DNA from: Lachnospiraceae bacterium
GTDB lineage: Bacteria; Bacillota; Clostridia; Lachnospirales; Lachnospiraceae
DNA: 64,000 bases
Direction: 5' to 3'
Assembly (NCBI GenBank): GCA_019421365.1
Contig: JAHZFJ010000002.1
Location: forward strand, 1-64,000
Positions 33,495 through 43,484 of this stretch are shown here, piece by piece; the first letter of the stretch is position 1, and the number at the start of each line of letters is the position of its first letter. The notes below the pieces were generated by a model that was not told where the DNA came from, searched no databases, and saw nothing but the letters and a program-made list of their open reading frames with translations. The translations under genes were made by a program, and so were the position numbers.

Positions 33495-34169
33495 ATGAAG
33501 ATACTGCTGGTTGAAGATGAAGAACTGTTATCTAACGCGGTCACTAAAGGATTGAAAAAATTAGGCTTTGCAGTTGATCAAGTTTTTGACGGTGAAACAG
33601 CCTTGTATTCATATGAGATCAACAACTATGACCTTATTATTCTTGATTTGAATCTCCCTATTATAGACGGGATGGACGTACTATACCGGATACGAAAAAC
33701 TGACTTTGAAACTAAGATATTGATTTTGTCGGCGCGAAGTGAAATTACGGATCGAGTATCAGGATTAAATCAGGGAGCAAATGATTACCTGATTAAACCC
33801 TTTGATTTTGAAGAACTGGTTGCACGTATTCATAATTTGATACGGAGGACATTTGCACAAGCTCCGTCTGTGCTTTCTATCGGCAATATTACCGTTGATT
33901 TACTTGCAAAAACAGTAACAATGGATAAAGTCCCTCTTTCCCTTACTAATAAGGAGTATGCAATTTTAGAATATCTGATGTTGAATCAAGGAAAAGTGAT
34001 TAGTCAAAGTGAATTGATAGAACATGTTTGGGACAGTGAAGTGGATCCTTTTTCAAATTCCCTTAAGTTTCATTTGTACTCGTTGAAAAAGAAATTGGGA
34101 CAGGAGAACTTTATACTCAATATACGAGGTCAGGGGTATATAATCAAAGGAGATAAAGCGAATGAGTAA
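33495..34169 (+). CDS. OmpR/PhoB-family response regulator
   Basis: A 224-residue regulator with a receiver domain (MKILLVEDEE, phosphoacceptor D51 in DLIILDLNLP, conserved Lys in YLIKPFDFEEL) and a C-terminal winged helix (LSLTNKEYAILEYLMLNQGK, VDPFSNSLKFHLYSLKKKLG, IRGQGY). Its stop overlaps the kinase start by 8 nt, so the two are translated together. Probable targets are the direct repeats at 33010-33027 in front of the secreted protein gene. This segment looks less AT-rich than its neighbours, hinting at acquisition. Confidence 0.95.
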   Translation: MKILLVEDEELLSNAVTKGLKKLGFAVDQVFDGETALYSYEINNYDLIILDLNLPIIDGMDVLYRIRKTDFETKILILSARSEITDRVSGLNQGANDYLIKPFDFEELVARIHNLIRRTFAQAPSVLSIGNITVDLLAKTVTMDKVPLSLTNKEYAILEYLMLNQGKVISQSELIEHVWDSEVDPFSNSLKFHLYSLKKKLGQENFILNIRGQGYIIKGDKANE

Positions 34170-35331
34170 AATTTCTTTGCGCTGGCGCATTACTATTCTG
34201 ATGGGTATCCTCGTTTTGATTGTCTCTGTATTACTAACTGCTCTTTCTATCCATAATGTGACGAATAACTTTGTAATTCCGTTGACATATTCGTCTGCTT
34301 ACATAAACGAGTACAGTGTAAGCGATGAAGATAAAGATACAGGCTCATTTCCGCTTACCGGCGATGTTTCAGATTTGCCGGAAGGGATTAATTATGCACC
34401 GGAGGTCATTATGGATGTGGAAGATGCTCGTCAATCATTTTCAGTATCAAGTTATCTTTACATGGCTCTAGTTACAGCAGGAAGTATGATTGCGGCATAT
34501 TATCTAGCGGGGCGCGCTATGCGTCCAATTTCTGAACTTAATAATGAAATTGAGATGATTAACGGGAACACGCTGTCTAAAAGAGTCAGTATCCCAAAGA
34601 CAAAAGATGAAATTGCAAATTTGTCTTCTTCTTTTAATAAATTATTGGAGCGATTGGAACAGGAATTTGAGAGAGAAAAGCGGTTCTCCGCGAATGCGGC
34701 TCACGAGATGAAAACTCCGCTCGCAACTATTATGACTAGCGCTCAAGTCTTGAAGCTAAACGACCAAACCACGTTAGAGGAATATCGTGAAAATCTGGAC
34801 ATTACCCTTCAAAGCGCCAGACGCCTTTCAAGTGTTGTAGACGGTCTGCTTATGCTTGGCCGGGCGGGTCGGGAGGTTTCCTTTGAATATGTCAATATCT
34901 CACAAATACTGCATGGAATACAAGAAGAAATCGGACTTCTTTATCGCGAAAAACATATTACTGTAAGATATGATTTGAATACAGATATTTTGAGAGGAAA
35001 TCCGTTACTGTTATATCGGGCCTTTTTTAATCTAATTGAAAATGCATATAAGTATACCGAAAAAGATGGCACTATAACAATTACCTCTTATTGTGAGGAA
35101 AATGAATCCATAATCCGTATTACGGATACCGGAATTGGTATTCAGGCAGATGATATAGCCCATATTTTTGAGCCTTTTTATCGAGCCGATAAATCGCGTT
35201 CACGCAAAATAGCGGGAGCTGGTTTAGGCCTGGCGATAACAAAGGAGATCTTTGATATACACAAGGCAGCTATCGCTATTACCAGTGGGAAAAATCATGG
35301 AACTGTTGTTGAAGTGCGTTTCAAAAGCTGA
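34162..35331 (+). CDS. Sensor histidine kinase with a peptide-like external motif
   Basis: A 389-residue kinase. Two membrane helices (about residues 9-31 and 97-118) flank a small external region of about 65 residues. That region contains LPEGINYAPEVIMDVEDARQ (72-91), matching the repeat of the secreted protein at 33104-33361. HAMP (about 118-170), H-box FSANAAHEMKTPLATI with H181, N-box LFNLIENAYKYT, G1 ITDTGIGI and G2 GAGLGLAIT follow. It resembles clostridial VanS/CssS-type kinases. Base composition is more GC-rich than the surroundings. It should phosphorylate the overlapping response regulator. The motif-sharing suggests it senses, or is mimicked by, the secreted protein. Confidence 0.93.
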   Translation: MSKISLRWRITILMGILVLIVSVLLTALSIHNVTNNFVIPLTYSSAYINEYSVSDEDKDTGSFPLTGDVSDLPEGINYAPEVIMDVEDARQSFSVSSYLYMALVTAGSMIAAYYLAGRAMRPISELNNEIEMINGNTLSKRVSIPKTKDEIANLSSSFNKLLERLEQEFEREKRFSANAAHEMKTPLATIMTSAQVLKLNDQTTLEEYRENLDITLQSARRLSSVVDGLLMLGRAGREVSFEYVNISQILHGIQEEIGLLYREKHITVRYDLNTDILRGNPLLLYRAFFNLIENAYKYTEKDGTITITSYCEENESIIRITDTGIGIQADDIAHIFEPFYRADKSRSRKIAGAGLGLAITKEIFDIHKAAIAITSGKNHGTVVEVRFKS

Positions 35332-35364
35332 TAGTTTTATGGAGAAGATTATTGATAGGAAAAG

Positions 35365-35397
35365 AAGGAGCTTCCATAACGGTTGTTCCTTTTTTTC
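35365..35397 (+). terminator. Terminator of the two-component operon
   Basis: AAGGAGCTTCC (35365-35375) pairs with GGTTGTTCCTT (35381-35391), with two internal mismatches, followed by a T run. From here to 35567 the sequence is AT-rich with nothing else I can support. Confidence 0.7.
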
Positions 35398-35567
35398 TAT
35401 TAATTTAGTTTAATGAATAATGAACCCAATTGTACAGATAACTTTATAAAACTAATTAAATATAATAATAAATAATTTTTTAAAACACTGTCACAAGCTA
35501 TATTGTGCTTTTTTACATATTATGTTACCATTTAAAACTGTTTCTAACATATTCAAGTTTTTTTAGA

Positions 35568-35616
35568 TTGAATTATTAGACGTGTTTATTCTATAATCTA
35601 CAAGTTTGTAGATTAT
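35568..35616 (+). promoter_or_regulatory. Promoter and 24-bp palindromic operator of the large secreted protein gene
   Basis: TTGAAT (35568-35573) and TATAAT (35592-35597), 18 bp apart, are followed by an overlapping palindrome, ATAATCTACAA-GT-TTGTAGATTAT (35593-35616). A protein bound here would cover the -10 box and start site, so repression is likely. The binding protein is unknown. The remaining 215 bp to the start codon are AT-rich and contain only AAGAGGAGGAT before the ATG. Confidence 0.65.
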
Positions 35617-35830
35617 CATTATTATCCTAAAAAATTAAAACAAAACATATATTATTAATAGCCTGTCTATAATTTAGTAGTGGTTAAGTTAAATGGAATT
35701 GTAAAGGAAATTATAAGTTTTTTACAATGAATTAACATAACGTTTATCCATGTGGAATAGTAGGCAGTTATTATATATCAAGTACTATAGGCCTTTTAAC
35801 CTATGATTAATTTCAAGAGGAGGATAAGAA

Positions 35831-38800
35831 ATGTTGAGACATGCAGTAAAGAAACCAATGGCACTTTTACTGGCGTTGGTTATGGCTATAACTACAGTAT
35901 TATCTGTGGTTCCAGCTACAAGCAGTAATGCAGAAGATGTGACGAGAATGAATATCGCTTCATTAAAGTTCGGAGCAACTGCAGATGAAACTACAGGGAT
36001 AATTGCATTCCCTCAGGTATTACCGTATACAGATGCACAAAGTGGTGTGACTATTGATACCAGTGCGCCAAGCAAGTATACAGTAAATGTAAATAAGAAT
36101 GCAGACACAATGAGTGCTACGGGCTGGGGGTTAGGAGATTATTGGAGTTTTCTATTTCCTGGTAGCGGTTATGAAAATTACACAATCTCATTTTACCCAA
36201 GATCATCAAATACTGGTGTAAGAGATTTTGAAGTGCAATACAGTTTTGATGGTAGTGTGTGGACTACAATTGAAGGTTCCGCATTCCAAGTAACCAATTC
36301 ATATACAGTACAAAGAACTTTCAGCCTACCAGTAGAACTAAGTGATGTGGATAGCTTATACATAAGAATGATAACAACAAGCAATATTTCTGCTCGTGCA
36401 GGAACTGGCAGCTATGCAGCTGATGAAGCAGCGGCTTCAGGCGGAGTAACTAATATAGGACAGGTCACTCTTTCGGGTACTCCAATCAATGGATATGTGC
36501 CAGTTGATGTACAACCAGTAACAGCTAGATATGAAACAGGATCAGTTGTAGATCCTACAGCAGAGATTACATTATATTCTGAATCTGTAACAGAAGAATC
36601 TATGGTTGCTTCTGGAGCTGCTATTATGATGAATGTGAATGAACAAGAAGAGTATTCTTATTACTCTGGGCCATTTACATTAGCTGATTACGGTGCTGAT
36701 GACGATCATACTGAATTCACAATCTCAACTTACGCAGAGTTAGATGGCAAGAAGAGTCCATATTCTACATATAAGTATTATACGAAAGAAGCAACAACAA
36801 TTGCAATTGCCGATGCTCGTAACAAAGCAGATGGAACAGAGAAGGTTAAGGTAGAGGGAGTAGTTAACTTTATAGATGGAAAGAATATTTACATTGAAGA
36901 TGGCACGGCAGGTATTAATCTATACCTTAGCACAGCACCAAGTGATATTAAGATTGGTGACATAGTTGCTGCTATTGGAACAAAGGGAACATTTAGTGGG
37001 CTAGAACAACTAACATCTGTTACATATACAGTGGGGTCTAGCGATAATGTGTTATATTCTACTGATGCAACAATTGCTGAATTATTAGCTAATCCAAATG
37101 CGTATGAAGGCCGTCGTGTTCATATTATAGATGCAGTTATTGGAGCAATTAATACAAATGGTAACACAACCTTAAAACAAGAAAATAATATAACAAATAT
37201 CTATAAGATTCCTGCTATTGCTGGAATTGAAGAGAATGCAACAGTTAAGTTAGATGCGGTTGTTGGTTATTATAATGGTGTACAACTTCGTATTGTACAA
37301 GCCAGTGATATCGTTAAGACTGCAGATGCACCAGCAGGTGGTGGCGACCAAGATGATAAAGACAACCTAACAGGTGTGGTTGATCCAATCTCTAAGGAAA
37401 TGATCGACCAATATAGTTCTAAGAGTATAGCTGATATCTATGCAGCTACAACTGGTGAGACCGTTACTGTAATAGGTCAAGTGGCTTACCAATTTGGAAA
37501 TGTATATAACAATGCTAATAGCATTAACAGTATTATTTTGCAAGATGTTATTGACGATCAGATTATGGGACTTCAAATCTATGATTTTAATAATACATAT
37601 AAGACAGGTGACATTGTTTTAGTAACAGGTACTATTGGTACCAATGGAGGCGTTCGTCAAATATCTAATGTAACTAAAGTGGAGAAAGTCGGGGAGGCCA
37701 CCTTATTCAAGCCACAAGAACTTACGATCGCACAATTACAAAAAGGTGGGGACCGTTATCTATCTGAATATGTTCTAATTAAGAATGTTACATTGGGGAC
37801 TTATAGTGAAACTGGTTCAACAACGATTACAGATGCAACAGGATCTACTACATTATACAAAGGCGCGTTATTGCCAGATGGAATTGCAGAAGGTAGTTCG
37901 GTAAATCTATATTGTGCATGGTCGAAGTACAATACAACCTATCAAGCAAGAAATGGTGCATCAACTGATTATGTATCTATAAATGCAGATGGTTCGGAAG
38001 TAGATACTTCTATTACATTGCCAATTGCTAATTGGGCAGGTACAGGCGAGATTACATCTCCAACTGTTTATGCAGACAAATATACATCGAATGATTACTT
38101 GAATAAGGAGGCTTATCTTACACATTCATCGGGTAAGATTCCATTAATTACAACAACTAGTACGTCAACAGGAAGTAAAAACTATTATCTTGGAACAACA
38201 GGTAGTATGCAAGGTGATTACTATCAACTTGTATTAGATAGCGAATTACTTGGGAATATCAAATTGAATTACTCAATGAAAGGATCTAAATCAGGTCCAA
38301 AGAACTTTGAAATCTTATATAGTACAGATGGTGTATCTTTCTCTAGTGCAGGAAGAAAATCCATCTCTACAGATAGCACCTATGAGAAATTCTCTGTTAC
38401 ATTACCGGGTGGAGCTAATAATGCATCTAAGCTCTACGTTAGAATACAAATAGCGGATAATGTTTCAATTAGTAATGGTACAGCTGGAAGTGGTGGAACA
38501 AACTATCTAAATGAGATTTCCATTACAGGAAGTCCGATTGTAGCAGACAATATTGTTTGCTATCCAGATATCACACCAGATGCAGGAGAAGCCCGTCTTG
38601 GTGAAGAGATTACAATCACGACAGCAACAGAAGGTGCGACAATTTACTATTCCTTCGACGGTGTTTCCTTTGAAGTATACGATGCTTCCAATAAACCAAC
38701 ATTTACAGAATTACCTGCAACAGTAACCGCTTATGCGAAGAAAGATGGATTGCTAGATAGTGTATTCATCACTTACGGATATACACACGAACAAGTTGCA

Positions 38801-41800
38801 CCAGTGAAGGCAAATCCTAACGGTGGAGCGAGAACAGTTGGAACAAAAGTATCCTTAACGTGTGCAACAGAGAATGCAACAATTAAGTATTCTATGGACA
38901 ATGGTACAACATGGATTAATTATAATCCGGACGTGAAGATTTCACTTGATGTATTACCAGCAACATTACTTACAAAAGCAGTGTTAGATGGTTGCAAAGA
39001 TAGCGAGACAACAACTTGTAACTATACATTACGTGAGAATGAGAATTACAACGTATACTTTGGTCAGTTACACGCTCATACCGACTATTCCGATGGAGCA
39101 GGAACTTGTGATCAAGCATTTGATTACGCTAAGAATACTGCAAAGCAAATTGACTTCCTAGCAATAACGGATCATTCGAATTCATTTGATAATGCTGATA
39201 AAGCCAGCCTCTCAGATGGTTCTATGAGTACGGAATGGGTAGAGGGACACAATCTAGCGGATAAGTATACAGACTCAACATTCGTAGGTCTCTATGGTTT
39301 TGAGATGACTTGGTCTAATGGACTTGGACATATGAACACATTTAATACAGCCGGATTCCAAAGCCGTACACAAAAAGATTATACAACCTATTCAACGGCG
39401 CTTAGCAATTACTATACAACACTAAAGACAGATACCGGTTCAATCAGTCAATTCAATCATCCAGGAACAACATTTGGTGATTTCAGTGATTTTGCTCATT
39501 ATGATGAAGATATCGATAGCTTGATTTCTCTAGTTGAAGTTGGTAATGGTGAAGGTGCAATCGGAAGTGATGGATATTTTCCATCTTATGAATATTATAC
39601 CCGTGCCCTTGATAAAGGCTGGCATGTTGCGCCAACTAACAACCAGGATAACCACAAAGGTTACTGGGGGGATTCTAATACGGCTAGAACAGTAGTATTA
39701 GCGGACAGTTTAACAAGAGAAAATCTATATGATGCTCTTAGAAACATGAGAACATATGCCACAGAAGATAATGATCTTGAGATTCAATATACACTAAATG
39801 GAGAAATCATGGGTACAATTCTTGATCAAACTCCAGATAGTGCAGAAATCAAAGTATCATTAAAAGACCCAACTGATTCCTCGATCGGTAAAGTAGAAGT
39901 AATCGTTAATGGGGGCTTAAGTATAGCTACAGAAAACGTAACGACTAACGCTGCTGAATTACAGTTCAGTTTACCAGCTGATTATTCATATTATTATATC
40001 CGAGTAACTCAACCGGATAAGGATACGGCAGTTACAGCGCCTGTTTGGATTGGTGAAGTAGAGGCAGTTGGTATTTCAGATGTTTCAACAACAGCTGCAT
40101 TACCAGTCAAAAATGAAGCTCTTGATGTGAATCTAGGTCTATACAACAATGAAGCGATAGATTTAGAAGTAAAGGCAATTGAATTTACAATCGATGATCA
40201 GGTAATTCACACAGTAGATTTGAATAAAGCAGGATTAACAAGCGTACCTGCTTATGGAACGAAGGAATATAGCTTTAATTATACACACAATGGAACTGGT
40301 GGAGTGAACATTAGTGTTACAGTGAACGCAACACTTAATGGTGTAGATAAGGTGTATAAAGGCGTTTTACAATTAACTTATGTGGCACCAAGTATGGTGA
40401 CGAACGTAGTTATTGACGGTACACATGGCAACGATTATGTGACTGGTTATTATGGAGCCAATATGGGTAACTTCACTAAGATTGCTTCTGACGAGAATGT
40501 GAAGGTAACAATCGTTAAGGATAAGATGACGAAAGAAATCTTAGATAGCTGTGATTTATTAATCGTCTCAGCACCAGCGAAGAAGGCGGGAACGGCTAAT
40601 GCGGGTGCATATACAGTCAGTCATTTTAATAATGAATTCCTTGACTTAGTGAAAGAGTATACAGACCGTGGTGGCGAGTTAATTGTATGTGGTATTGCAG
40701 ATTACCAAGATTCTGCAGATGGGCAGACATCAACAGAGCAGAATAAGTTGTTATCTTATATTGGAGCAACAACTCGTATTAATAGTGATGAAGCCATGGA
40801 TGACGTAAACAACGGTGGGCAGGCATATCGCCTATATCCAACAGATTTCAACAAAGAGTCTGCTTACACAAAAGGAGTTGTAGATGGACAAAATTACAGT
40901 GCATATAGTGGTTGTACCGTATTACTAGATGAGAAAACTGTTGCAGATGGTAGGGCAGAATATATCATCAAAGGCCATGAAACAACATACTCTATTGATA
41001 GTAAGAGTTTAGATAATAATTATGTAGAGATTCAAAAAGGAAATGCCATTTTATTAGCAAGAGAAAGTTTAGCTGGTGGAGGGAATGTATTCGTATCAAG
41101 TACAGTATTTATGTCAGATTTCGAAGTAAAAGCTGAACAAGATAATATATGGGATCTACCTTATATCAATAAAAATGTAATTGTAAATATTATAGACACA
41201 GTTAAAAAACAGATGGATGTCACTAATATTGCAGATGTAAGAAAAGGTGAGATGGGCGAAGTCTACTGTGTAGAAGGAACTGTTACCGCAGGTACGGTAT
41301 CAGGCAATTCGTTCTTTGATACCATCTATATTCAAGATGCAACAGGTGGTATTAACATCTTCCCAATTAATGAGGGGCTAATTGAAGTAGGGCAGAAAGT
41401 AAGGGTAGTCGGCTCAATTGATCAATACTTAGGTGATAAAGAGTTAAGAGTAATCACTGCGAAGGTCATTGATGAGGAAAAGAACGAAATTGCACCTACT
41501 AAGATGACTACAAAAGAAGCAATGGATTATGAGAGCAACGGTGGTAAGCTTGTTAATGTAGAAGGTGTTATCACAGATGTAATCATTAAGAATGATGTAG
41601 TTGAAACAATTATGGTTAAAGATAGTTCTGGTGTAGAAGCTAGAGTATTTATTGATGGTTACGTATCATACTCTGATAGCACAAGTACAGAGTTAGAAAG
41701 CTTTGTTAAAGTAGGTAATACTATTTCAGCTGTTGGTTTAGTTTCTTACGATCCAGATGGGGAAAGATTAAGAGTTCGTGATCGTTCAGAAATCCTACTT

Positions 41801-43054
41801 GTGAAAAGTGGATCAGGTAGTGACGGTGGAAGTTCCTCTGGTTCTACAGAAAATAATAACAACAATAACAATACAGACAGTGGTTCTACATCGGTGACAA
41901 TCGATAAGGAAACGAATACAAAAACAATTACAAATGTAGCAACAGAATCAGATGGGAATAGGAAACCAGTATTGACTAAGACAATCATTGTCTATGATGC
42001 TACTACTGGAGAAGTTAAAGAGATTAAAGTGGAGGTTACACTAAACGATCCACTTGTTACTACTACAGAAGGTGTTAGTACTATCAAGTCAGAAGTAATG
42101 GAGAAAGCAATATTAGAGGCAGCGAAGAGTGCCACTAAAGATGTTCCAGTACAAGTAACTGTAAATATTGCATCTAGTGTAATGAACAAGCAATTAGATA
42201 GTGCTAATATTAACAAATTAGAGGTAATTGTTTTAATTCCAATAAGTGTATTAAATAACGATTCTATTGTGATCAAAGATATGAGTATCGCAAAATCTGT
42301 TATTAACAATGCCAAAACAGGTAAGAAAGATCTTGCTGTAACTATCACGAATGAAGATGGTAAAGTGATATACTCATGGAACTTTAATGGAGAGACGCTT
42401 AATAAGTCCAACAAGAAAGTGACAGACGTTAATACAGCAATTGGATTTAGCAAGGTAATTGATAATAGTAAGGTGAATGAAGCACTTGCGCAATACATAT
42501 CTTCAGCTGTTAGAAAACAGGGTATTGTGCTTGATTTCAAACATAGTGGAATCTTACCGAGTACAGCGTCGGTACGTGTATATGTAGGTGATAACAAAGG
42601 TATGGAAGTAGGTAAGAAAGTTTATCTTTATTATTACAATGAAAAAGCGACTACAGGATCTAAGCTTAAGAATAAAGCAAGATTAGAAGAGGGAAGTAAA
42701 GTTGCATATATAGTAGACAAAGACGGTTATGTAACAATAGATATTAAGCATTGCTCAAGTTATGTATTACTTCCATCAAAAGCAAGTTCAAAAATAGTTG
42801 CTACATTATTTGAACAAATTCAGACAGTAACTAAGAAAACAATTGCAGTTAAGAAGACAGCAAACCTTAGTGTTTCATTACCAATTGAAGCAGAAGATGC
42901 AAAGGTTGTGTATTCTACATCGAAGAAATCTGTCGCAACGGTTTCCAAAACTGGTAGAGTAACTGCGAAAAAAGCAGGAAAGGCAACAATTACAGCTAAA
43001 GTAACAATTAATGGTGTTACTAAGACCTATAAAACAACTGTTACTGTTAAGTAG
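35831..43054 (+). CDS. Giant secreted PHP-phosphoesterase/OB-fold multidomain protein
   Basis: A 2407-residue exported protein with a signal peptide (to about residue 36, SSNAED). In order: a discoidin-like domain (about 40-220); two OB-fold domains (about 320-496 and 516-720); a second discoidin-like domain (about 745-910); two chitobiase-C-like strands domains (913-1070); a PHP metallo-phosphoesterase (about 1075-1310) with LHAHTDYSDG, AITDHSNSFDNAD, FNHPGTTFGDF and NNQDNHKG; a beta-sandwich; a DUF4350-like domain (about 1520-1790); two more OB-folds; an Asn/Ser linker; and a Big2 domain (2330-2407). The architecture fits extracellular nuclease or phosphoesterase activity on a polymer, as inference. 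There is no LPXTG or SLH anchor. AAGAGGAGGAT precedes the ATG. Confidence 0.85.
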   Translation: MLRHAVKKPMALLLALVMAITTVLSVVPATSSNAEDVTRMNIASLKFGATADETTGIIAFPQVLPYTDAQSGVTIDTSAPSKYTVNVNKNADTMSATGWGLGDYWSFLFPGSGYENYTISFYPRSSNTGVRDFEVQYSFDGSVWTTIEGSAFQVTNSYTVQRTFSLPVELSDVDSLYIRMITTSNISARAGTGSYAADEAAASGGVTNIGQVTLSGTPINGYVPVDVQPVTARYETGSVVDPTAEITLYSESVTEESMVASGAAIMMNVNEQEEYSYYSGPFTLADYGADDDHTEFTISTYAELDGKKSPYSTYKYYTKEATTIAIADARNKADGTEKVKVEGVVNFIDGKNIYIEDGTAGINLYLSTAPSDIKIGDIVAAIGTKGTFSGLEQLTSVTYTVGSSDNVLYSTDATIAELLANPNAYEGRRVHIIDAVIGAINTNGNTTLKQENNITNIYKIPAIAGIEENATVKLDAVVGYYNGVQLRIVQASDIVKTADAPAGGGDQDDKDNLTGVVDPISKEMIDQYSSKSIADIYAATTGETVTVIGQVAYQFGNVYNNANSINSIILQDVIDDQIMGLQIYDFNNTYKTGDIVLVTGTIGTNGGVRQISNVTKVEKVGEATLFKPQELTIAQLQKGGDRYLSEYVLIKNVTLGTYSETGSTTITDATGSTTLYKGALLPDGIAEGSSVNLYCAWSKYNTTYQARNGASTDYVSINADGSEVDTSITLPIANWAGTGEITSPTVYADKYTSNDYLNKEAYLTHSSGKIPLITTTSTSTGSKNYYLGTTGSMQGDYYQLVLDSELLGNIKLNYSMKGSKSGPKNFEILYSTDGVSFSSAGRKSISTDSTYEKFSVTLPGGANNASKLYVRIQIADNVSISNGTAGSGGTNYLNEISITGSPIVADNIVCYPDITPDAGEARLGEEITITTATEGATIYYSFDGVSFEVYDASNKPTFTELPATVTAYAKKDGLLDSVFITYGYTHEQVAPVKANPNGGARTVGTKVSLTCATENATIKYSMDNGTTWINYNPDVKISLDVLPATLLTKAVLDGCKDSETTTCNYTLRENENYNVYFGQLHAHTDYSDGAGTCDQAFDYAKNTAKQIDFLAITDHSNSFDNADKASLSDGSMSTEWVEGHNLADKYTDSTFVGLYGFEMTWSNGLGHMNTFNTAGFQSRTQKDYTTYSTALSNYYTTLKTDTGSISQFNHPGTTFGDFSDFAHYDEDIDSLISLVEVGNGEGAIGSDGYFPSYEYYTRALDKGWHVAPTNNQDNHKGYWGDSNTARTVVLADSLTRENLYDALRNMRTYATEDNDLEIQYTLNGEIMGTILDQTPDSAEIKVSLKDPTDSSIGKVEVIVNGGLSIATENVTTNAAELQFSLPADYSYYYIRVTQPDKDTAVTAPVWIGEVEAVGISDVSTTAALPVKNEALDVNLGLYNNEAIDLEVKAIEFTIDDQVIHTVDLNKAGLTSVPAYGTKEYSFNYTHNGTGGVNISVTVNATLNGVDKVYKGVLQLTYVAPSMVTNVVIDGTHGNDYVTGYYGANMGNFTKIASDENVKVTIVKDKMTKEILDSCDLLIVSAPAKKAGTANAGAYTVSHFNNEFLDLVKEYTDRGGELIVCGIADYQDSADGQTSTEQNKLLSYIGATTRINSDEAMDDVNNGGQAYRLYPTDFNKESAYTKGVVDGQNYSAYSGCTVLLDEKTVADGRAEYIIKGHETTYSIDSKSLDNNYVEIQKGNAILLARESLAGGGNVFVSSTVFMSDFEVKAEQDNIWDLPYINKNVIVNIIDTVKKQMDVTNIADVRKGEMGEVYCVEGTVTAGTVSGNSFFDTIYIQDATGGINIFPINEGLIEVGQKVRVVGSIDQYLGDKELRVITAKVIDEEKNEIAPTKMTTKEAMDYESNGGKLVNVEGVITDVIIKNDVVETIMVKDSSGVEARVFIDGYVSYSDSTSTELESFVKVGNTISAVGLVSYDPDGERLRVRDRSEILLVKSGSGSDGGSSSGSTENNNNNNNTDSGSTSVTIDKETNTKTITNVATESDGNRKPVLTKTIIVYDATTGEVKEIKVEVTLNDPLVTTTEGVSTIKSEVMEKAILEAAKSATKDVPVQVTVNIASSVMNKQLDSANINKLEVIVLIPISVLNNDSIVIKDMSIAKSVINNAKTGKKDLAVTITNEDGKVIYSWNFNGETLNKSNKKVTDVNTAIGFSKVIDNSKVNEALAQYISSAVRKQGIVLDFKHSGILPSTASVRVYVGDNKGMEVGKKVYLYYYNEKATTGSKLKNKARLEEGSKVAYIVDKDGYVTIDIKHCSSYVLLPSKASSKIVATLFEQIQTVTKKTIAVKKTANLSVSLPIEAEDAKVVYSTSKKSVATVSKTGRVTAKKAGKATITAKVTINGVTKTYKTTVTVK

Positions 43055-43071
43055 ATTAGTCTAAAGAGGAC

Positions 43072-43364
43072 GCTAATCAAGAACTCCTTTGGGATATGAA
43101 CATGTATCAAACCATAGCAATATAACACGAAACACGCTACATAACTAAGTGCTTCTAGGAGTGAGTGCAAGGTTGATAAAAGTGTACGGAACCGCCAGCA
43201 ACACGACGTCCTTGTCGTGGTGCTGGCTGTCTCGGCCTCCATGCCTCGACTTCCTTTATATACGAACTCACTCTAAGAAGTACTATAGTTATTACGCTAT
43301 CGTTTCTTAGTTATATGGCTATGGTTGATACATGGGATATAGGTTATAGAAGTTCATGATTAGC
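43072..43364. repeat. Intergenic inverted-repeat element B1
   Basis: A 293-bp element. Ends GCTAATCA (43072-43079) and TGATTAGC (43357-43364) are complementary, and inner arms also pair (ATGTATCAAACCATAGC with GCTATGGTTGATACAT). A GC-rich hairpin, GCCAGCAACACGAC / GTCGTGGTGCTGGC (43194-43227), lies near the centre. Part of it (43231-43310) is homologous to the element at 49945-50142. It fills most of the gap after the giant secreted gene and may also end its transcript. No ORF is credible. Confidence 0.75.
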
Positions 43365-43484
43365 TGTTTAACTGAGCTAGAGAGTATCTCTAAGCATTGT
43401 TAATACAGTAAAAACCAGTTTATATCATATGAAAGAATTGCAAAATAGCATCATAAAATTGGAGAAGGGGATTCAAATTTTATT

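Noticed and set aside
41992..42597. 201-codon open frame on the - strand
   Set aside because: It lies wholly inside the giant secreted gene; the + frame has clear signal peptide, domains and a ribosome site.
43027..43242. 71-codon - strand ORF near 43.1 kb
   Set aside because: It falls in inverted-repeat element B1 and shows no protein-like features.
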